The notes beneath the pieces were generated by a model that saw only the letters and a program-made list of their open reading frames with translations, ran no database searches and was not told the DNA's origin. Below are positions 7,668-16,503 of a DNA stretch of 44,948 bases, in pieces. Numbering within the stretch: position 1 is the stretch's first letter; every line of letters begins with the position of its first letter. This DNA is from Planctomycetota bacterium (GTDB taxonomy: Bacteria > Planctomycetota > Planctomycetia > Planctomycetales > Planctomycetaceae): positions 1 through 44,948 of the forward strand of contig QWQG01000075.1 of NCBI GenBank assembly GCA_003670925.1, written 5' to 3'. The position numbers were made by a program, and so were the translations under genes.

Positions 7668-8627
7668 GTGGACACCGTGGTACAAACATTGACGGCCATC
7701 GATCAGCAGCAGGATGACGACAGGTTTCTAGACGAGTTGCTTCAGGGAACCAGTCGCACGTTCGCATTGGCGATTCCATTACTAACTGCTCAGCGACGCC
7801 GCCAGATCGGTCTTAGCTATCTGCTCTTTCGCGTCGCCGACAGCATTGAGGACGCCCCTAAAGGTGATGCGACGACGAAAATCGCATTACTCACTGAGAT
7901 GAAAACATACCTAAACAGAATCGCTGTCGGCAGTCCTCAGGAGCGGGAATCTTCGAGCAATTCTGCGGTGTGTATACGAGGTTTATGGCCTCCAGAGAGC
8001 CCAACGGAAGGACTTTTGCTGCAGCTTCCGAGGCTAATGGTGCTGTTTGATGAATTGCCACCTTCCGTGGCACACGAGATTCAGAGAGCATTATCTTCGA
8101 CGCTCAGTGGCATGATTCGTGTTATCGATGCCTCGCAGAGTTCTCGTGACCAGATTCAAATTCAGACTGTAGGTGACCTACGTCTTTACTGTTATGCGGT
8201 CGCTGGTGTTGTGGGTGAGTTACTGACGGATATTTTCGTGATGCATCATCCCCTTGGGGTTGCCGTGCACAACGAACTGAGGCAACTTTCCGTCGGCTTT
8301 GGCGAGTTCCTCCAGCTCACCAATATCCTCAAAGATGCCGATCGTGACGCCACGAGTGGCCGCGTCTTTATTCCGTGCGGGACCTCCCGCGAAAGCATTT
8401 TTCAATTAGCACATGCCGCGCAAGAAGACGCTTTGCTGTACATCCGCCTCCTAGAAAAGCACAATTTCCCGATGGACGTCCAGTTCTTCTGTCGCTTTAT
8501 TTGTTTTCTCGCGGATGGTTCACTCAGCAGACTTCGAAGCCACGGGGTTGGTAGCAAACTCACTCGAGACGAGGTCCTGCGAATTCTGGCGGCTGTAAAA
8601 TTGGAATCGGGCGTTCTGCCGGTCTAG
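7668..8627 (+). CDS. Squalene/phytoene synthase-family enzyme (CrtM/SQS-like)
   Basis: Head-to-head prenyl synthase. Both aspartate-rich motifs are present: VADSIED (D58, E61, D62) and LKDADRD (D223, D225, D227), with the family signatures GTSRTFALAIPLL near the N-terminus, YCYAVAGVVGELLTDIF and LTNILKD before the second motif. The family joins two farnesyl (or geranylgeranyl) diphosphates; with the downstream CrtN/AldH/CrtP set a C30 product is likely. The VAGVVGELL and NILKD segments look more like squalene synthase than like HpnC/HpnD. No ATG start exists in frame after the stop at 7593: candidates are TTG 7602, GTG 7668 and GTG 7677. I chose GTG 7668, which leaves about 28 residues before the conserved SRTFALAI. 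Confidence 0.9.
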   Translation: MDTVVQTLTAIDQQQDDDRFLDELLQGTSRTFALAIPLLTAQRRRQIGLSYLLFRVADSIEDAPKGDATTKIALLTEMKTYLNRIAVGSPQERESSSNSAVCIRGLWPPESPTEGLLLQLPRLMVLFDELPPSVAHEIQRALSSTLSGMIRVIDASQSSRDQIQIQTVGDLRLYCYAVAGVVGELLTDIFVMHHPLGVAVHNELRQLSVGFGEFLQLTNILKDADRDATSGRVFIPCGTSRESIFQLAHAAQEDALLYIRLLEKHNFPMDVQFFCRFICFLADGSLSRLRSHGVGSKLTRDEVLRILAAVKLESGVLPV

Positions 8628-8752
8628 TCAGCAGCGGCGAGGCACCGGAGCAGTTTATTTTTTCCACAGCGAGGACTCGCATTGTGTGAGTTTTGGGGAA
8701 TCGGCATAATCTGCCATTCACGATCAATTCCCCGAAGGTAACAGGAAACGCG

Positions 8753-10321
8753 ATGACAAGGATGTCAGCGAACAGGAAAAAAGTTTGTATTGTGGGCGCT
8801 GGTCCAGGTGGATTAGCAAATGCCATGTTGATGGCGCAGGCTGGAGCGGAAGTGACTTTGTTCGAGCGCGCGGAACGCGTGGGCGGACGATGCTCGGCCA
8901 TTGAAGCCAATGGATTCCGTTTTGACACCGGTCCCACTTTTTTTCTGTATCCTCGGGTGCTGGAAGAGATTTTTCGATCTGTCGGGCGTGATCTTTGGCG
9001 GGACGTGCCAATGACGCGTCTGGATCCACAGTACCGTCTCGAATTTGGGGCTGGTGGGCGTATTGATGCCACGCCAGATATTGGGCGGATGCGTTCTGAG
9101 ATCGCGCGGATCTCACCCCACGATGCCGCATCGTTCGAACGCTTCATCATCGAGAACCGGGCAAAGTTAGCGCGGTTTCGTCCGATTCTGGAATCGCCGT
9201 TCAGCAGTGTATTGGATCTGTTGCGCCCCTCGGTGCTCAAAGCAGCGCCGTGGCTTCGTCCGTGGCGGTCCGTGGCCGACGATTTGCAGAAGCACTTCTC
9301 AGATCCGCGGCTGATCACAGCATTCTCCTTCCAGTCGAAGTATCTGGGAATGTCACCGTTTCAGTGTCCCAGTCTGTTCACAATCCTTGCTTTTCTGGAA
9401 TACGAGTACGGGGTCTTTCATCCGACAGGAGGTTGTGCAGCGGTCAGTGAAAAAATGGCGGATGTTGCGCGCGACATGGGAGTTGACATCCGGCTGAGTG
9501 AACCTGTGGAGCAGTTGCATTTTGATGGCAGAAAAGCCGTAGGTCTCCGATCCCACACCGGCAATCATGAGTTTGATGCACTGGTGATTAACGCGGACTT
9601 TGCGAATGCCATGCAGCAGCTAGTTCCGGATCGCCTTCGCCGACGATGGAACAATCGCCGGCTGGAACGCAGTAAGTACTCATGTTCCACGTTCATGATG
9701 TATCTCGGCATCGACGGACGATATGACGATTTGCCGCATCACACGATCTACATTGCCCAAGACTACGAAAAAAATCTGGACGAGATCGATCGCCTCAAGA
9801 TTCTGTCTGAGGACCCATCGTTCTACGTGCAAAATGCCGGTGTCACGGATAACACACTTGCACCGCGCGGCATGAGTACATTGTATGTGCTTGTCCCGGT
9901 CGCACATCAGGCACCGAATATTGACTGGACCAAGCAGAGTCAAGCATTTCGGGCTCAGGTCCTCCGTCAGCTCAAAAAAATTGGCTTGCATGATGTCGAA
10001 GATCGGATTCGCTTCGAGAAAATAGTCACGCCGGACGACTGGCAAAACACGTATCAGATCTTTCGCGGAGCCACGTTCAATTTGGCGCACAATCTTGGGC
10101 AGATGCTCCATTTGCGGCCGCACAACCAGTATGACGATCTGAAGCAAGTGTATCTGGTTGGGGGCGGAACTCACCCGGGAAGCGGTCTGCCCGTGATCTA
10201 TGAATCGGCACGGATTTCCGCGCGGATGATGTGTGATTCTTTGCGACTTCGGTATCCGGAATTTGCAGCAATTCCGGTGAACCAACGCGATAGTGACGGG
10301 CCGTTGCGGAGGGCTGCCTGA
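8753..10321 (+). CDS. crtN: Carotenoid desaturase, CrtI/CrtN family
   Basis: About 522 residues from the ATG at 8753, which has AGGAA just upstream (a longer TTG frame from 8693 is less likely). The N-terminal FAD motif is VCIVGAGPGGLANAM with FERAERVGGRCSAIE. The middle has FRFDTGPTFFLYP, typical of CrtI/CrtN, and the C-terminus has YLVGGGTHPGSGLPVIYESA, the family signature for FAD binding. It should introduce double bonds into squalene or dehydrosqualene. Its stop codon overlaps the ATG of the aldehyde dehydrogenase by one base (TGATG). Whether this or the second paralogue is the CrtN desaturase, rather than the CrtP oxidase, cannot be settled by eye; the symbol is tentative. Confidence 0.87.
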   Translation: MTRMSANRKKVCIVGAGPGGLANAMLMAQAGAEVTLFERAERVGGRCSAIEANGFRFDTGPTFFLYPRVLEEIFRSVGRDLWRDVPMTRLDPQYRLEFGAGGRIDATPDIGRMRSEIARISPHDAASFERFIIENRAKLARFRPILESPFSSVLDLLRPSVLKAAPWLRPWRSVADDLQKHFSDPRLITAFSFQSKYLGMSPFQCPSLFTILAFLEYEYGVFHPTGGCAAVSEKMADVARDMGVDIRLSEPVEQLHFDGRKAVGLRSHTGNHEFDALVINADFANAMQQLVPDRLRRRWNNRRLERSKYSCSTFMMYLGIDGRYDDLPHHTIYIAQDYEKNLDEIDRLKILSEDPSFYVQNAGVTDNTLAPRGMSTLYVLVPVAHQAPNIDWTKQSQAFRAQVLRQLKKIGLHDVEDRIRFEKIVTPDDWQNTYQIFRGATFNLAHNLGQMLHLRPHNQYDDLKQVYLVGGGTHPGSGLPVIYESARISARMMCDSLRLRYPEFAAIPVNQRDSDGPLRRAA

Positions 10322-11982
10322 TGAGATTTTTCGACGGCACGACGGCGTGTGGTGGGTTAGCAAAAACGTCGCCCCCAGCGTCGCAAGCGCCCAAGATTCC
10401 CAGGATATCTGCCCCAACGCCCAGTGGCACAGCAGGGCGTGTTTCGGCAACATTGCGGCTGCATGCTGCTGAGACTGCAAGCACAGAGCACTCTGGAGAC
10501 ACATGTTTTCTGGACGTCGTGGAACGTACGCTGTGTCAGGCACGAGCGGCACAGTCCACCTGGGCCACGCGAACTTTGCTTGACCGACTTAGAATTCTAA
10601 AAACGCTTCGCCAAAAGATTGCCGCGAATCCGCGCAACCTTGCGGCAGATGTTTCGCGTCTCAAGCTGTCCGAAACCCTTGCTGCCGAAGTTTTGCCGCT
10701 CCTTGATGCCTGTCGATTTTTAGAAATCGAAGCCCCGCGTATTCTGAAAGAAAACCAGCTTGGCACCAGAGCACGTCCCATGTGGCTTTGGGGAACTCGT
10801 GTGACTCTGCGGCCAGAACCGCTTGGTGTCGTGCTGATTATTGGTCCAGCAAACTACCCACTAATGTTGCCGGGAATTCAGATTCTGCAAGCGGTGTCGG
10901 CAGGCAATGCGGTTTTAATCAAGCCCGGTACAAATGGAACTGCGGCAATTCAGACGCTCGTAGATCTGGCGGCCGCGAGCGGTCTGCCGGCCGATCTGAT
11001 TCAGATTCTTCCGGAAGATCCCCTTGTCGCAGTGACTGCGATGCGCTGTGGAGTCGATAAAGTGTTTTTAACCGGGGCTGTGACAACGGGACGCGCGGTG
11101 CGTCGCGAGCTAGCCGACGCAGGAACTCCTGCGGTAATGGAACTCTCAGGGTGTGATGCCGTTTTCATTCTAGACGACGCCGATCCTGAATTGGCAAGCG
11201 ATTGCCTCCTGTTTGGATTGACGCTCAATCAGAGTCAGACCTGTATGGCTCCTCGCCGAGTCTTCGCCAGCGATCAGATGGTCGATCGGGTTCTTTTGCT
11301 CGTACAGAAAAAAATCGCAGCTCGGGAGGGGATCGATACTATTGTGCGGGGCGAGGCGGCACGCACGGCGATTGAAAAGATTCAGGATGCCGTCACCGCC
11401 GGAGCGAAACTCCAATCAGGTCAGATCAACTTCAGCAGCGGCTCCCCGGAATTGCGGGGAGTGGTAGTCCTAGATGAAGTGACGATTGAGATGGCCGTCA
11501 CGCGGTCAGATCTCTTTGCACCAGTACTGTCCTTTTTGCGCGTCCGCTCAGAAGAACAAGCGTTGCGGGATCACCTAAAGTGTCCATATGCCTTGAGTGC
11601 GACTGTCTTTGGGTCACAGGCCCGCAGTCTGGTATTTGCGCGAAAAATCCATGCGGGCTGTGTGGTGATCAACGACATGATCGTGCCAACCGCGGACCCA
11701 CGTGTGCCGTTTGGCGGGCGGGGCCAAAGCGGGCATGGAATGACACGCGGTGAGGCGGGTCTGCTTGAGATGACACAACTAAAGACCATCGTATCGACGC
11801 GACGCTGGTTCAAGCCGCATCTTCAAACGCCAACACCGGTGGATGCGGATGTGCTTGAACAATTGATTCGAATCGAGCACGCTGCCGGAGTCTGGCAGAT
11901 GCTCACTGCGGTTCCACAGATGATCAAGACCACGCTTGCTCAGTTAAAATTTCGAAAAACTCTGGGAGAACGAAAACCATGA
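10321..11982 (+). CDS. aldH: Aldehyde dehydrogenase, carotenoid-type (AldH)
   Basis: A 553-residue ALDH. The catalytic pair is present: general base E274 in VMELSGCDA and nucleophile C308 in NQSQTCMAPRR, with the usual 34-residue spacing. The cofactor region includes IIGPANYPLMLPG and NAVLIKPGTNG, and FLTGAVTTGR precedes the Glu. In staphyloxanthin synthesis the matching step oxidises 4,4'-diaponeurosporenal to the acid, and placement between two CrtN-like genes supports that role. The first 60 or so residues (Ala, Pro, Ser, Thr-rich) are an extension not seen in standard ALDHs. The ATG overlaps the previous stop and the 3' end overlaps the next ATG by four bases (ATGA), so it sits in a tight operon. 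Confidence 0.9.
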   Translation: MRFFDGTTACGGLAKTSPPASQAPKIPRISAPTPSGTAGRVSATLRLHAAETASTEHSGDTCFLDVVERTLCQARAAQSTWATRTLLDRLRILKTLRQKIAANPRNLAADVSRLKLSETLAAEVLPLLDACRFLEIEAPRILKENQLGTRARPMWLWGTRVTLRPEPLGVVLIIGPANYPLMLPGIQILQAVSAGNAVLIKPGTNGTAAIQTLVDLAAASGLPADLIQILPEDPLVAVTAMRCGVDKVFLTGAVTTGRAVRRELADAGTPAVMELSGCDAVFILDDADPELASDCLLFGLTLNQSQTCMAPRRVFASDQMVDRVLLLVQKKIAAREGIDTIVRGEAARTAIEKIQDAVTAGAKLQSGQINFSSGSPELRGVVVLDEVTIEMAVTRSDLFAPVLSFLRVRSEEQALRDHLKCPYALSATVFGSQARSLVFARKIHAGCVVINDMIVPTADPRVPFGGRGQSGHGMTRGEAGLLEMTQLKTIVSTRRWFKPHLQTPTPVDADVLEQLIRIEHAAGVWQMLTAVPQMIKTTLAQLKFRKTLGERKP

Positions 11983-13538
11983 AGGCAAAATTAGATATCG
12001 TCGTTGTGGGCAGCGGACTTGGTGGATTGGCAACGGCTTGTACTTTGGCCGGACGCGGTTATGCAGTCACCGTGGTCGAAAAAAATGCATGGCTGGGCGG
12101 CAAAGCCGCGTTACTGGAGGACAGCGGCTATCGCTTCGACATGGGCCCCACGATTCTGACATTGCCATCCGTCCTGCGTCGCGTATTTACGGAGGCCGGA
12201 AAATCTCTGGAAGACTATCTCCAAATGAAACGTTTGGATCCTCAATGGCGATGCTTCTTTGATGATGGCACGCAGTTCGATCTCGTGGAATCGTTGCCAA
12301 AAATGAAAGACAGGCTGCAGGAATTCACAGGCTCTGATCGGACGGGCAACGGATACGAAAAATTCATGGGGATCTCCCGGCAACTGGACGAAGTCTCCAA
12401 TCGCTTTTTTTTCTGGAAAAGCGTCGGCGGGATCGCAGACACGATGGATTTTAAGCGGTCATTTTCTTGGAATGTCCTGCGTGATGTTCTGAGTCTGCGA
12501 TTTGGGAGAACAGTCGCCGGATTGGTGCGTTCGCATATTCCTGATCACCGAATTGCGCAGATGATTGATCATTTTACGCAGTATGTTGGATCATCGCCAG
12601 AAGCCTCGCCAGCCGTCTTGTGCGGCATCGCACACATGCAGACGAACGAAGGGATCTGGTATCCGATGGGCGGCACGCGAGCCGTCCCGGAGGCTCTTGT
12701 GCGCTTAGGGCGGGAACTAGGCGTGCGATACATCACGGGGCAGCAAGTAATGTCGATTGATTCACAATCAGGGCATGTCACGGGCGTTACGTTGCACGAT
12801 GGCACTTCGTTGCAAGCAGCCACTGTTGTCTCCAATTCTGACTGTGTGCGAACTTGCCAAGAACTGCTGCCACCGAAGGTTGCCGCACGATTGATGTCCC
12901 GGCGAAAATTCGAAGCCGCTTGTTCTGGTGTTGTGCTCTACTTAGGGTTGCGGAAAAAGTACGACCACATCCTGCATCACAATTTTGCGTTCAGCAAGGA
13001 TCCACACGTGGAATTTCAGCAGATCTACCAGCAAGGCGAGCCAGCAGCCGATCCGACATGCTATGTCTGCGCACCATCACTTTCGGGAGATCAAGTCGCC
13101 CCGGGTGACGGCGAAGCGTTGTATGTGCTCGTCCATACTCCGTATCTCAGAAAACACCATGACTGGAAACGCATGTTGCCTGCCTATCGGAACGTGATCA
13201 TCAACAAGCTCAAATCCACAGCAGGCATGGAAGACATCGAAGATCGGATCGAAGTGGAACATTCGCTGACGCCCGCTGACATCCATACGCGGTATCACGT
13301 TTTGAACGGAGCCATCTACGGTCTGGCGAGCCATGGACGATTTATGGGTGCATTTAAACCCGCGAATCGAGTCACCGAACTCAAAGGACTGTATCTTGCA
13401 GGCGGATCTGCACATCCCGGTCCTGGCATGCCGATGGTCATGATGTCCGGTTGGATCGCAGCAGACACGGTGGATCAGGATCTCCGCAAGAGTCCGTCCT
13501 TGCAAGACAAGTCCCCGAAAGCAAAGGCCGCAGCCTGA
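11979..13538 (+). CDS. crtP: Second CrtI/CrtN/CrtP-family FAD enzyme (candidate carotenoid oxidase)
   Basis: 519 residues with the FAD motif IVVVGSGLGGLATACTLAG and VVEKNAWLGGKAALLE, the GYRFDMGPTILTLPSVL signature, and the C-terminal GLYLAGGSAHPGPGMPMVMM. It is a paralogue of the gene two upstream, and both flank the aldehyde dehydrogenase. In the staphyloxanthin route one such paralogue desaturates (CrtN) and the other oxidises a terminal methyl group to the aldehyde (CrtP). By context one of the two probably has that oxidase role; which one is uncertain. The start overlaps the AldH stop (ATGA). Confidence 0.87.
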   Translation: MKAKLDIVVVGSGLGGLATACTLAGRGYAVTVVEKNAWLGGKAALLEDSGYRFDMGPTILTLPSVLRRVFTEAGKSLEDYLQMKRLDPQWRCFFDDGTQFDLVESLPKMKDRLQEFTGSDRTGNGYEKFMGISRQLDEVSNRFFFWKSVGGIADTMDFKRSFSWNVLRDVLSLRFGRTVAGLVRSHIPDHRIAQMIDHFTQYVGSSPEASPAVLCGIAHMQTNEGIWYPMGGTRAVPEALVRLGRELGVRYITGQQVMSIDSQSGHVTGVTLHDGTSLQAATVVSNSDCVRTCQELLPPKVAARLMSRRKFEAACSGVVLYLGLRKKYDHILHHNFAFSKDPHVEFQQIYQQGEPAADPTCYVCAPSLSGDQVAPGDGEALYVLVHTPYLRKHHDWKRMLPAYRNVIINKLKSTAGMEDIEDRIEVEHSLTPADIHTRYHVLNGAIYGLASHGRFMGAFKPANRVTELKGLYLAGGSAHPGPGMPMVMMSGWIAADTVDQDLRKSPSLQDKSPKAKAAA

Positions 13539-13565
13539 AGAGACAGATTTGACGAGGAATCGCCC

Positions 13566-14384
13566 ATGATTTCAGCACAGATATCTCTGTTCTCTCGAAT
13601 CCTGAATTGGGGATTTCGACGTTACGTCCGTCGATTCGTCAGACAAAACTTTAACGCGGTGCGCGTTGCCGGACAAAAACATTTGTCGCATTTGCCGCCA
13701 GGCCCTTTCGTGTGCTTTGTCAATCATCCCGGGTGGTGGGATCCAATGACCGTTGTATTGCTGACGGATCAATTGTTTCCGGGCCGCCGCTTCGCCGCAC
13801 CGATGGATGCTGAGGCGCTCAAACGCTATCCAACACTGGGACATCTTGGCTTCTTTCCCATCGCGCGAGACAGCGTCGCAGGAGCAAAGGAGTTTTTGAA
13901 AACCGGTCAGACGCTGTTGAAGTCAGCAGACACGATTATGTGGCTCAGTCCCACCGGAAAATTCAACGATGTGCGAGAGGCAACGCCATTCATGCAAGGT
14001 CTGGGTCATCTAGTGGAGCGGAATTTTGCGGGTTCCTTGTTTCCCATGGCAATTGAATACACGTTTTGGAATGAACGCTCACCCGAACTTTTGGTCCAGT
14101 TTGGGGCTCCGATCGACCGCTCCTCGCTCCCGTTAGAACGCGAACAAAGAACACGCATGCTAGAAGAGAGCCTTGCTCAAACTCAGGCATCTTTAGCGCA
14201 GCTTTCGATTGCGCGAGACCCGTCCGCTTTCACCACCGTGATGATCGGGAAAAGTGGGATCGGTGGCGTTTATGATGCGGGCCGAAGGCTGATGGCGTGG
14301 GTTCAAGGCAAGCGTTTTCAAGGACGGCACAGCGATGAAAAATTACTCCGCGGCACCGTCGCAAATGGAGAAGTCACATGCTAA
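13566..14384 (+). CDS. PlsC-like acyltransferase (CrtO-like role)
   Basis: 272 residues of the lysophospholipid-acyltransferase fold. The HX4D catalytic motif is NHPGWWDP (H54, D59). The usual PEGT block is replaced by SPTGKFNDVR (S128-R137), a variant. The reading frame begins at ATG 13566 with GAGGAATCGCCC upstream. In a staphyloxanthin-type pathway an acyltransferase esterifies the glucosyl carotenoid with a fatty acid. The S. aureus CrtO is a different type of membrane acyltransferase, so this would be a functional analogue. Its end overlaps the glycosyltransferase by seven bases, which supports coupled action. Confidence 0.8.
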   Translation: MISAQISLFSRILNWGFRRYVRRFVRQNFNAVRVAGQKHLSHLPPGPFVCFVNHPGWWDPMTVVLLTDQLFPGRRFAAPMDAEALKRYPTLGHLGFFPIARDSVAGAKEFLKTGQTLLKSADTIMWLSPTGKFNDVREATPFMQGLGHLVERNFAGSLFPMAIEYTFWNERSPELLVQFGAPIDRSSLPLEREQRTRMLEESLAQTQASLAQLSIARDPSAFTTVMIGKSGIGGVYDAGRRLMAWVQGKRFQGRHSDEKLLRGTVANGEVTC

Positions 14385-15583
14385 CGGTTGCGATCACGGG
14401 ACTGGTCTGGGCGACATTGAGTGCGACGATCTGTATGTCTGGCTTGTTTCTTCTCAATCTACTTTTTTTCAGCAAGGCCCCGACTGCCATTGGCCGCCTT
14501 ACGAAAGACCGCGCGACCGGAATCAGGTATCCCGGCGAGGTGCATGGCGACGCAGGCTGGCTGCAAGTTTCCGTCCTGATCCCCGCGCGAAATGAAGCCC
14601 TGCGGATTGGCCCACTGCTCGATTCAGTGTTGAGTAGCGAAGGCGTTCGCTGTGAAATCTGGGTCCTTGATGACGAAAGCCAAGACGGAACAGAGGGGAT
14701 TGTCCTGAACTATTCCTCCGCTCATGCCCATGTGCGCCTCATCCGAGGCAAGCCAGTTCCCGCAGGCTGGAGCGGCAAACAGTTTGCATGTTGGCAATTG
14801 GCTCAGCACGCCTCATTTCCAGAACTTGTTTTTCTGGATGCTGACGTGGCACTCGCGCCGGATGCACTGCGTCGAGCAGTTCTGTTGAGACAACAGACCG
14901 GGGCAGACTTATTAAGCGGATTTCCTCATCAGCGAGTTGGCACGCTGGGCGAACAATTACTCATTCCTTTAATCCATGTGGTTCTATTGTGCTTTCTGCC
15001 GTTTGGTTTAATGCGATGGAGTCGTCTGACAGGGGCCGCAGCGGGATGCGGCCAGTTCTTCATCACCACCAAGCAAGCGTATGAAATCAGCGGTGGTCAC
15101 AGTGCAATTCGTCAGTCGTTGCATGATGGCATTCTGCTGCCGCGTGCATATCGACGCGCGGGCCTGATCACAGATTTGTTCGATGCTTCGGATCTAGCAA
15201 GTTGTCGCATGTACACTTCGTTCGCTGAAACATGGTCCGGTTTGCTCAAGAACGCAGGAGAAGGATTTGCGAAGATGCCCCTGCTCCCGTTCATGACAAC
15301 CCTGATGCTCCTCGCATTTGTCTCGCCAGTCCTGTGTCTCATAGCAGCCGCAGGCGGGTGGATTAACAGTGACCTTCAGCTTCCGATCGTAACCGCCGGG
15401 GTGTTGAGTTATCTACCTCGAATCGTCTGCTGCTGGCGGTTTGATCGAGCGTGGCTAGCCTGTCTACTGAATCCGACCGCGATCATGCTGTTTCTCATGA
15501 TTCAGTGGACGGCGCTGTTGCGAAAACAACTCGGCAAAAGTATTCAATGGCGGCAGCGCAGTTATGAAATCGCCACCTCATGA
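14378..15583 (+). CDS. crtQ: Family 2 glycosyltransferase (CrtQ-like)
   Basis: 401 residues. An N-terminal hydrophobic helix is followed by a GT2 domain: SVLIPARNEALRI, VLDDESQDGTE (D98, D99), a DxD metal motif FLDADVAL (D154, D156), GCGQFFI and a catalytic-region LHDGILLPRAY. Three or more C-terminal hydrophobic segments (about residues 305-385) make it a membrane-bound processive-type fold. The CrtQ glycosyltransferase of staphyloxanthin synthesis glucosylates the terminal carboxyl. It starts inside the end of the acyltransferase gene and its stop overlaps the ABC ATPase start. Confidence 0.83.
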   Translation: MLTVAITGLVWATLSATICMSGLFLLNLLFFSKAPTAIGRLTKDRATGIRYPGEVHGDAGWLQVSVLIPARNEALRIGPLLDSVLSSEGVRCEIWVLDDESQDGTEGIVLNYSSAHAHVRLIRGKPVPAGWSGKQFACWQLAQHASFPELVFLDADVALAPDALRRAVLLRQQTGADLLSGFPHQRVGTLGEQLLIPLIHVVLLCFLPFGLMRWSRLTGAAAGCGQFFITTKQAYEISGGHSAIRQSLHDGILLPRAYRRAGLITDLFDASDLASCRMYTSFAETWSGLLKNAGEGFAKMPLLPFMTTLMLLAFVSPVLCLIAAAGGWINSDLQLPIVTAGVLSYLPRIVCCWRFDRAWLACLLNPTAIMLFLMIQWTALLRKQLGKSIQWRQRSYEIATS

Positions 15584-16503
15584 CAGAGCCACCATCACCC
15601 ATTCTGACATTGAACAACGTGCGGAAAAAGTATCGAGGCTGCGAAGCGCTCAAGGGCATTTCACTTCAGTTATTTCCGGGAGAGTTGTTAGGATTCTTTG
15701 GCCCGAATGGTGCCGGAAAAACGACCATGATTCGTTGCATTAGCGGCTTATTGAAGCCGGATTCCGGACAGATCCGGATGCAGGTCTCCGCAAACTCAGA
15801 TGCCACCAAAACAGCCCGCCTCGGATTGGTTCCTCAGAATCTAGCCGTGTATCACGATTTGACAGTGCAGCAAAACTTGGAAGTTTTCGGTCGCTTGGAA
15901 GGTGTCACGGGGCGACCGCTCCAGACGCGAATTGCGGAAGTTTTGGACTGGGCTGCGTTGAAAGACCGGACTCGATCACTGGTCAAAACGTTGTCCGGCG
16001 GAATGCAGCGAAGATTGAACATCGCCTGTAGCGTGCTGCATCGACCATCCGTCCTCCTGCTGGATGAACCCACTGTCGGCGTCGATCCGCAGAGTCGGGA
16101 ACGCATCTATACCATGCTGGATGATCTCACAGCGCAGGGAGCTGCAGTGCTGCTGACGACGCATCAACTAGACGAAGTCGAAACACGATGCCATCGAATT
16201 ATGGTGATCGATCATGGCACGATCGTAGCAGACGGAAAACTTCCCGATCTGGTCCGCCAGACGATCGGCAGACCGCATCGGGTCTTTGTGCGCTTTGACC
16301 AGCCGTATCATCAGGAACTGGCGGCGTTTTCATTCGACGAACACCGCACAAGTGCGATGTGTCCAATTGATTCAATGCAGGAACTGCCTCAGGTTCTGGC
16401 CGTGCTAAAGCAACTCGATCGCGAGCCGAGCCAGATTGATGTTCGTAGTTTTGGTCTACAGGATGTCTTTCTGGCATTGACCGGAAGGAGTCTTCGGGAA
16501 TGA
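15580..16503 (+). CDS. ABC transporter ATP-binding protein
   Basis: 307 residues. Walker A is GPNGAGKTT (residues 41-49), the signature is LSGGMQRR and Walker B is VLLLDEPTVGVD. The family pattern is that of DrrA/CcmA-type exporters, with a C-terminal extension of about 80 residues containing VFLALTGRSLRE, the typical end of this group. It overlaps the glycosyltransferase stop (ATGA) and the permease start (four bases). By context it drives an exporter for a carotenoid product or related lipid; that is inference. Confidence 0.9.
   Translation: MTEPPSPILTLNNVRKKYRGCEALKGISLQLFPGELLGFFGPNGAGKTTMIRCISGLLKPDSGQIRMQVSANSDATKTARLGLVPQNLAVYHDLTVQQNLEVFGRLEGVTGRPLQTRIAEVLDWAALKDRTRSLVKTLSGGMQRRLNIACSVLHRPSVLLLDEPTVGVDPQSRERIYTMLDDLTAQGAAVLLTTHQLDEVETRCHRIMVIDHGTIVADGKLPDLVRQTIGRPHRVFVRFDQPYHQELAAFSFDEHRTSAMCPIDSMQELPQVLAVLKQLDREPSQIDVRSFGLQDVFLALTGRSLRE

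Noticed and set aside
7336-7717. Plus-strand frames between the membrane protein and the synthase
   Set aside because: No conserved motif; the frame extends into the synthase coding region in a different phase.
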